Assembly: GCA_024637035.1 (NCBI GenBank)
Contig: JAGXFW010000023.1
Location: forward strand, 153,139 to 217,138
DNA from: Actinomycetes bacterium
Lineage (GTDB): Bacteria; Actinomycetota; Thermoleophilia; RBG-16-64-13
Direction: 5' to 3'
DNA: 64,000 bases
Part shown: positions 58,819 through 64,000 of the stretch, piece by piece
How the letters are laid out: every line of letters starts with the position of its first letter
How positions within the stretch are numbered: position 1 is the stretch's first letter
The notes under the pieces: generated by a model
What the model saw: the letters and a program-made list of their open reading frames with translations, nothing else
What the model was told of the DNA's origin: nothing
Database searches by the model: none
Program-made: the position numbers and the translations under genes

Positions 58819-60440
58819 GCGATCACCTCTTCATGGGGCAGCTGCTGGGATGACATCGCGTAGTTCTCGAACGACACCGTGTAGGTCGTCTCGAAGTGCT
58901 TGCGGACGTGCTTCTCGACCTCCGGATCGTACGGCGGAGCAACCGAGAACGTACGCCCGGGAGGATCCGCGACAACCACCCCGTCGCGCGCCACCAGCGT
59001 CCCTCCCTTGTACACGTAACGGGGACGGGCGAACATCTCCGCCTTGTCGTCCATGTCCTGGTAGATCGCGATGTCGGCGTCGGCGCCGACACCCAGGTGG
59101 CCCTTCCTGTCGAGGCCCAGCGCCCGAGCCGGCCCGGCTCGAGTGATGACGGCGATCTCGTACAGGGAGTACTCCCGCTTCAGATCGCGGAGCACGCTGC
59201 CCTCTCGGGCGCGGGCGTGGATACCGGCGAAGACCTCCGCCCGATAGTCGGCGTCCATCAACAGTTTGATCACGTGTGGATACGATGTGAAGCACCCCGC
59301 GTTGGGATGATCTGTGGTGAGGAAGACCTTCCACGGATCATCGATCAAGAGGAACAGTTCCATCCCCGTGAGCCACATCACCGCGTTGATGGGGTTGGTG
59401 CGCTTGTAGAAGACGGGGACGATGCCGCCTCCCGTCTCGCCTTCCACGTCGTCGTTGATCCACTTGGCCCCTGTGGTGCGGTGCAGGTTGTGCTGGAGCG
59501 GCCCGTCGGAGGTCATCGTCGTGGCAGACCCGAAGACCAACTGCCCCACGTCGACGGTCAGGTTCGGATGGGCGTTGACCGCCTCCGCGACCGCCGCGGC
59601 CTCAGACGTGTGCACGCTCCCCTTCCCTTTGCCGTAGCTGAGGAACTGCAGGTGGCAGAAGTGCGCCCGGAGCCCGTCCAGACCCGCCATCGTCTCGATG
59701 CTGGTGCGGGCGCTGTTGCTCCTCCCCAGATTGATGCCGTGGATGTGCGGGGCGTGCGGCAGACCCAACTCGTCGCTGACCCGGGCCAAGGTGTCCAGGA
59801 TCTGCCGGGGGGTGACCCCGAAACCGATGACCTCGTCGTCGAGGGCACCGACATTGCGCCCCCACTTCCAGTTCTCCACACCGCCCGGATTGACGATCTT
59901 CACAGCGTATCCTTTGCTCACCTTGAGCAGCCAGGCCACGTAGTCCCGCGCCAGATCGGGGCGGCCGTCTCGGATACAGCTCATGAGGAAGTGGTTGTTG
60001 CCCATGGTGATGAAGGCGCCCTTATCGATGATGGGCACGTCGGCCAGTTCCTCGTGGGTGTGGCGGGCGACCAGAGGGGCAGTGGCTGCCTCCATCACCG
60101 TCGTGTAGCCCATCTCCGCGTACAAGTATCCGGTCAGATGGGTGCTCGGGACAGTGTGCCCCGACCCGGATCTGAAGTCACCCGTGCGCACACGCTCGCT
60201 GCCGCGGTGGTCTTCCGGCCGGAACTTCCGGCCGGCGTTCACTTTGGCACCAACGATGTGGCTATGGATATCCACTCCGCCGGGCATGACCACCAAGTCG
60301 CCGGCGTCGACGATCTCCGCCCGGTCCCGATCCACCTCCTCGGGCGATACGACGCGGCCGTCCTTCATCCAGATGTCCCTGATCTCTCCATCGCTGCCGT
60401 TCCGCGGGTCGTAGACCCGCCCTCCGACCACTCCCAGCAT
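58809..60440 (-). CDS. fwdA: Formylmethanofuran dehydrogenase subunit A
   Basis: This 543-aa amidohydrolase subunit interconverts formate and formyl-methanofuran at a dizinc site. The sequence shows metal ligands in GGVDIHSHIVG, a likely carboxylated Lys in AVKIVNPGG, PHIHGINLGR, and the catalytic Asp in LTTDHPNAG. ATG at 60440 overlaps the fwdB stop as ATGA; GTG 60443 is an alternative. Confidence 0.94.
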   Translation of the reverse strand: MLGVVGGRVYDPRNGSDGEIRDIWMKDGRVVSPEEVDRDRAEIVDAGDLVVMPGGVDIHSHIVGAKVNAGRKFRPEDHRGSERVRTGDFRSGSGHTVPSTHLTGYLYAEMGYTTVMEAATAPLVARHTHEELADVPIIDKGAFITMGNNHFLMSCIRDGRPDLARDYVAWLLKVSKGYAVKIVNPGGVENWKWGRNVGALDDEVIGFGVTPRQILDTLARVSDELGLPHAPHIHGINLGRSNSARTSIETMAGLDGLRAHFCHLQFLSYGKGKGSVHTSEAAAVAEAVNAHPNLTVDVGQLVFGSATTMTSDGPLQHNLHRTTGAKWINDDVEGETGGGIVPVFYKRTNPINAVMWLTGMELFLLIDDPWKVFLTTDHPNAGCFTSYPHVIKLLMDADYRAEVFAGIHARAREGSVLRDLKREYSLYEIAVITRAGPARALGLDRKGHLGVGADADIAIYQDMDDKAEMFARPRYVYKGGTLVARDGVVVADPPGRTFSVAPPYDPEVEKHVRKHFETTYTVSFENYAMSSQQLPHEEVIACG

Positions 60441-61708
60441 CACTTCACCGCCTCGATGATCCGGTCCAGGATCTCCTCGTCGGTCGGGCGTCCCGACACG
60501 AGGAGGGCTCGCAGGGGTATCGGCACGTTGTCCATGCGATACGCGGTGCCGGAGGCGTCGATCCCGTATGAGGCGGTGGGGAATACCACCTGGGCGATCC
60601 CCGCAGTGAGGCTCCGGGCGGGATCCAGCACGATCGTGGGGATACGCTCCAGGTGCTCAGCAGCTCGGCGCGGGAAGTGAGCTACGGGATCGGAGGCGAC
60701 GACGAGAGCCGCATCCGCTTCCCCGCGAGCAAGCACGTCCACTGCCGTGAATTCGCCCGGACCGTATTGCGGATATCCTCGAGCGAAACTCACGGCGAAC
60801 GGGTAACCGCTCGACCACGTGAGCACCTGATCGGCACCGGCCACGTTCCCGTGCCCCCGCATCGGGATGACCGCGAACCGGGCGTGCTCGTTCAGTTCAG
60901 CGACTAGAGTGAAGAGCTCGCCCACGTTCTGATGGCGCCCACGGCTCATCGTGAGCCCCATACCCATGAACACGACGCCGTACCGGCACGCCTTCATGCG
61001 CTCCGCCAAGTCGCTCAGCCGGGGCATGGGGATCCCCCCGATGGACTCGCTCCGCAGGCGGTTACCCTTGACTAGCGACCGCAACGCCGTGAGAACTTCG
61101 AAATCGGTCCCCACGTCCACCTGCAAGAAATGGTCCGCCTGTTTCGAACTTCCGGTGGGCCGCACGTCGACCACGTAGACGGTGCGGTCCTCGCGGCCAT
61201 TCGGTGTGTGGGTGCCCTTGGCCGTGAGTGAGAAGCGGCCGAAGTGCCGGGGGTGCGAGGCCGAGGGGTTGCAGCCCCAGAAGACCACCAGATCAGCACG
61301 GTCACGCACCTCACCCAACGTGCACGTGACTTCACCCACCGCCTGCATCGCCAGGCCCGTGGGACCGTGGCATACGGATGAGGTAGTGTCGACGATGGCG
61401 CCGATCCGGTCCGCCAACTCGACCGCCTTCCTCTGCGCCTCGACAGCCGAGGAACTGAGACCGTAGATGAGCGGACTGTCCGCCCTGTCGAGGATCGTGA
61501 CGGCCGCTTCCACGGCCTCCTCCCAATCGACCTCCCGCCCTCTTACCAAGGGCCTGCGCAGCTTGGCGTCGTACTCGTCGATCATCCCGCGCCCCACCGA
61601 GCAGGCCCGGCGCACACCTGCGATCCGCGAACCCTCGAGCTCGACGACGATATCGTCACACACGCACCCACAGAAGGTGCAGGCCACATGTTCCACCGTG
61701 GTGCTCAT
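60440..61708 (-). CDS. fwdB: Formylmethanofuran dehydrogenase subunit B with intact active-site motifs
   Basis: This 422-aa molybdopterin oxidoreductase subunit has the [4Fe-4S] motif ACTFCGCVCDD (C10, C13, C17) with C36, and the Mo/W-ligand position TSSVCHGPTG (C113). In methylotroph FhcB proteins these cysteines are reported as lost, whereas here they are kept as in archaeal FwdB. The complex may therefore reduce CO2 or oxidise formate directly. ATG at 61708 overlaps the fwdD stop. Confidence 0.92.
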   Translation of the reverse strand: MSTTVEHVACTFCGCVCDDIVVELEGSRIAGVRRACSVGRGMIDEYDAKLRRPLVRGREVDWEEAVEAAVTILDRADSPLIYGLSSSAVEAQRKAVELADRIGAIVDTTSSVCHGPTGLAMQAVGEVTCTLGEVRDRADLVVFWGCNPSASHPRHFGRFSLTAKGTHTPNGREDRTVYVVDVRPTGSSKQADHFLQVDVGTDFEVLTALRSLVKGNRLRSESIGGIPMPRLSDLAERMKACRYGVVFMGMGLTMSRGRHQNVGELFTLVAELNEHARFAVIPMRGHGNVAGADQVLTWSSGYPFAVSFARGYPQYGPGEFTAVDVLARGEADAALVVASDPVAHFPRRAAEHLERIPTIVLDPARSLTAGIAQVVFPTASYGIDASGTAYRMDNVPIPLRALLVSGRPTDEEILDRIIEAVK

Positions 61709-62037
61709 ACCGGCTCCACCGTGACGTCCACCCCTTTGAACGACGGCATGCCCGTCCCCAGAGTCTCTGCTTCCACGAGCAGGTTGGCGGGGGCTCCGAG
61801 GGGCACGAACACCAGCCCTGGAGGGAGCGTGCCCTTCTCGGCGGGTAGTTCCACTTCTCCGCCCGCCGTACGCAGGCGGACTGTTCCGCCCTCTTCTATC
61901 TTCAACCGAGCCATGTCGTCCGCGTTCATCTCGGCTCGTTCTGTCGCGCGCCGGTAGTCGGGAGAGGTCTTCCCCTTGTGCATCCCGATGCCCTGTTCGC
62001 GCGTGCGACCCGTGATCAGAGTGAGCGACTCACCCAC
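61705..62037 (-). CDS. fwdD: Formylmethanofuran dehydrogenase subunit D (molybdopterin-binding)
   Basis: This 110-aa beta-barrel domain binds molybdopterin dinucleotide: LTLITGRTREQGIGMHKGK, YRRATERAEMNADDMARLKI and VFVPLGAPANLLV. It completes the catalytic FwdB. GTG at 62037 has GGGAGAAG upstream and overlaps the previous gene by 8 bp. Its presence supports a Mo/W enzyme, because the hydrolytic Fhc complexes lack this subunit. Confidence 0.87.
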   Translation of the reverse strand: MGESLTLITGRTREQGIGMHKGKTSPDYRRATERAEMNADDMARLKIEEGGTVRLRTAGGEVELPAEKGTLPPGLVFVPLGAPANLLVEAETLGTGMPSFKGVDVTVEPV

Positions 62038-63208
62038 AGCACTTCTCCCGTTCCCGTTCGATCTCCCGATACCGGGCCACCGCCTGCAGACGCAGCCCGT
62101 CGAAACACTCCTCCCTGCCCCCGCCCTCGGCGAAGACCGTACACACCGGGTGACCCGCCTCGATTCTCTGCCCCTCGGACGGAACATCGCGGACCCCTTG
62201 CGCCATCCACTCGTCGGTGCACCCCACGGTCACCGGGCCCCTGGCATACACGATCGCCTTGCCGAAAGACCCGGCAACCAGGCGCTCCCGCATCGAGAAA
62301 GCGGGAAGGCGGCCCTCGAGGGCCGCGAGATGCAAAGCGAACACGTTCACACCGTAAGCGGCCTCGGCCAATTCCATGGACGCGCTGTACCGTGGATTCA
62401 CTTCCACGAGGTGTGGGCGGAGAGTGTTGTCGGACCCTCTACTCACCACGAAGTCGACCCCGTTGACCCCACGCAATCCGAATCTGCGCGTAAGCCGGGC
62501 GACCATCTCCTCCACCCGGCGCAAAAGAAGGCCGTCGTCCGAGAGGGCCAGGCCCAACGGCAGGATGTTGCCGCTCCAGGCGAACGCAGGGGCCCCGAAC
62601 TCCGCGCAACCCACCAGTTGCTCCGCGAGGCCGAAGACTCGGCTCTCGACTCCGTCGGCGACGAAAACCACGGAGGCGGGACGACCTTCGAGTTCGGCTT
62701 GGACGACGTGAGACTCATCGATCGGCTCTCCGTCCCAAGCACGGATACCGTGACCCCCACCACTCTTGACCGGCTTGGAAAGCCAACGGCCGCTCTTGAG
62801 GGCACGACCGCTCAGGGCCCGTTCTTCCTCTCCGGCGAAGAGCGTAACTGGGCACGATACCGCCTCCTCCCGGCAGAACTCTCTCAGCCTCCGCCAGTCC
62901 CGCACTTCCCTGAGGACGGCGTGCCCGTTCCCGAGCACCACCCACTCCTCCGCCAGTTCCTCCACGATGTCCGGGTGGTTTTCGAGGCCCGCGGAGTAGA
63001 CCAGGGAGTCCGCTTCGATCAGACGAGCGGCCTCCCGCAAACCCGCGGCCGTGGAAGGGAGGCCGAGATCCCGCTGGAGCGTGCGCACGTCCGCCACGCG
63101 CTCCTGGTCCCGGTCGCCGAAGTAGTCCACCGCGACCACGTCATGCCCGTCTGCCGCAGCAGACTCGGCGAGCGCCCGGGTACTCACGCCAAGGAGAAGG
63201 ACGCGCAC
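62030..63208 (-). CDS. ATP-grasp protein of the H4MPT cluster
   Basis: This 392-aa ATP-grasp enzyme has an N-terminal VRVLLLGVSTRALAESAAAD domain, the ATP loop LSKPVKSGGGHGIRAWDG and metal ligands in HLVEVNPRYSASMELAEAAYG. It resembles the predicted carboligases found in H4MPT clusters of methylotrophs. Substrate unknown. GTG at 63208 shares its G with the mtdB stop TAG. Confidence 0.82.
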   Translation of the reverse strand: MRVLLLGVSTRALAESAAADGHDVVAVDYFGDRDQERVADVRTLQRDLGLPSTAAGLREAARLIEADSLVYSAGLENHPDIVEELAEEWVVLGNGHAVLREVRDWRRLREFCREEAVSCPVTLFAGEEERALSGRALKSGRWLSKPVKSGGGHGIRAWDGEPIDESHVVQAELEGRPASVVFVADGVESRVFGLAEQLVGCAEFGAPAFAWSGNILPLGLALSDDGLLLRRVEEMVARLTRRFGLRGVNGVDFVVSRGSDNTLRPHLVEVNPRYSASMELAEAAYGVNVFALHLAALEGRLPAFSMRERLVAGSFGKAIVYARGPVTVGCTDEWMAQGVRDVPSEGQRIEAGHPVCTVFAEGGGREECFDGLRLQAVARYREIEREREKCCG

Positions 63209-64000
63209 TACTCGGCCAATCCCGCGGCCAGCACGAAGATCTCCTCGGCGTCGAGCACAGAGTCGCTCTGCTCGAAGAGTTGGGCGATGCACCGACGGTG
63301 CACCTTCATCTTGAATTCGCCTATCCCGATGGCGCCGAAGAGGGTCTTGCCCTCGATCTCCTTCCCGTCCCACGTGACCTCGATGCCCCCCACACCCAGC
63401 GGCGGCACGGCGTTCACGTCGGCCAGAGCGCGCAAGGTCGGGTGCGGCCTCCATACCTCCTCTTCCACCAGGGTCACGCCGGCCGCGCCGGCGCAGAGAA
63501 CGGCGTGCGCACCCTCCAACACGGCCTGTGTAGCACCCGCGTCGGGCGTGGCCGCAGGGGAAACACCCACCCCGAATCGTTCCCCAAGTGCCTCACACAC
63601 GCTCTTCGCCCGGTCCAACGTGCGGGAAGTAAGGGTCACCTCGACACCGGCCTTCGCCAGCAACGCGGCCGCCCTCTGGCCCACCGGCCCGGTGCCCGCG
63701 AGCACCACCGCCATCTTCCCAGACAGATCGCCCACCGAGAGCATCTTCACCACGGCCGCGGTAGCGGTCGTGTTGCACCCGTTGGCATCGAGCATCACCG
63801 ATACCCGCATGGGCCCGAAGAAGGCTCCCTGGACCTCACGCAGCATGGCCTCACCCAGGGCAACATCGGTGCCGCCGATGAAGACCGCCGAGTTCTTCAG
63901 GTCTGGCACACCCCTCGTGAACATAGCGCCGTAGACAAGATCCCGCACTTCTTCAGGCCGGACGCCACCATATTGGAGTAGCACTTCGGCGCCCGCATCG
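63208..64000 (-). CDS. mtdB: Methylenetetrahydromethanopterin dehydrogenase (partial, 5' end outside window)
   Basis: This is an NAD(P)-dependent enzyme oxidising methylene-H4MPT to methenyl-H4MPT. It shows MFTRGVPDLKNSAVFIGGTD, DANGCNTTATAAVVKML, the NAD(P) motif VVLAGTGPVGQRAAALLAKAG and LADVNAVPPLGVGGIE. The minus-strand frame is open to the window edge (264 codons); roughly the first 20-30 residues are missing. Together with mch, ftr and fwd it completes the C1 route in this window. Confidence 0.93.
   Translation of the reverse strand, partial: DAGAEVLLQYGGVRPEEVRDLVYGAMFTRGVPDLKNSAVFIGGTDVALGEAMLREVQGAFFGPMRVSVMLDANGCNTTATAAVVKMLSVGDLSGKMAVVLAGTGPVGQRAAALLAKAGVEVTLTSRTLDRAKSVCEALGERFGVGVSPAATPDAGATQAVLEGAHAVLCAGAAGVTLVEEEVWRPHPTLRALADVNAVPPLGVGGIEVTWDGKEIEGKTLFGAIGIGEFKMKVHRRCIAQLFEQSDSVLDAEEIFVLAAGLAE

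Overview
The window is a GC-rich, gene-dense bacterial chromosome segment. GTG and TTG starts are common, and neighbouring genes often overlap by 4 bp (ATGA, GTGA, TTGA). It contains Eis-type GNAT, FadR-type GntR and MoxR/VWA genes alongside many oxygen-independent, ferredoxin-linked enzymes. This suggests an anaerobic or facultative actinobacterium (Coriobacteriia- or Geothermincolia-like); the taxonomic guess is an inference. No rRNA, tRNA, CRISPR array, prophage or transposase gene was recognised.

Layout from left to right. (1) 1-2651: the start of a nuo operon (nuoA-B-C-D, minus strand) with a recognisable promoter and an 18-bp palindrome. (2) 2.9-4.1 kb: a deleted methyltransferase pseudogene and a HEPN/MNT pair. 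(3) 4.6-5.9 kb: tatC and a [NiFe]-hydrogenase maturation protease. (4) 6.0-12.3 kb: a minus-strand operon of class III CoA-transferase, acyl-CoA dehydrogenase and FixC-X-A-B, resembling the carnitine cai/fix system. (5) 12.6-17.3 kb: a DUF3870 gene, a GntR-FCD/HAD fusion regulator with a FadR-type operator in front of it, and a DedA-PAP2-methyltransferase fusion. (6) 17.3-29.4 kb: a long minus-strand operon. In transcription order it reads TPP enzyme, aldehyde dehydrogenase, FAD oxidoreductase, NitT/TauT-type ABC importer, YqhV-like protein, TrmB regulator, 2-oxoacid:ferredoxin oxidoreductase (alpha, then a beta-gamma fusion), and pyruvoyl arginine decarboxylase. (7) 29.5-35.4 kb: MoxR/VWA pair, DUF4212 plus sodium:solute symporter, and an Eis-like acetyltransferase. 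(8) 35.6-43.0 kb: a complete hdrCBA-flxDCBA operon (heterodisulfide reductase plus NADH-linked flavin oxidoreductase), predicted to be an electron-bifurcating complex. (9) 43.4-46.4 kb: a lipoprotein, a DUF190-CBS protein and an archaeal-type nucleotidyltransferase. (10) 46.5-64.0 kb: a methanofuran/tetrahydromethanopterin C1 island. It holds mfnB, mfnE, mfnF, mfnD, a HisA-like protein, a CitG-like protein, mptN, mch, fwdC, ftr, a DUF1464 kinase-like protein, a dihydropteroate-synthase-like protein, mptA, fwdA, fwdB, fwdD, an ATP-grasp protein and mtdB.

How the genes may work together: the C1 island encodes the enzymes between formyl-methanofuran and methylene-H4MPT (Fwd, Ftr, Mch, MtdB) and part of the cofactor synthesis. 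FwdB keeps its iron-sulfur motif and the cysteine that would bind Mo/W, so the complex could be a true formyl-methanofuran dehydrogenase and not the hydrolytic Fhc version of aerobic methylotrophs. Flx-Hdr, FixABCX, Kor and Nuo would connect NADH, ferredoxin, thiol/disulfide and quinone pools.

A non-coding repeat family (about 60-180 bp, with termini TAGGAGGCTGTTGAA or close variants) sits at gene ends in four places. In three of them the terminal TAG is the stop codon of the adjacent gene.
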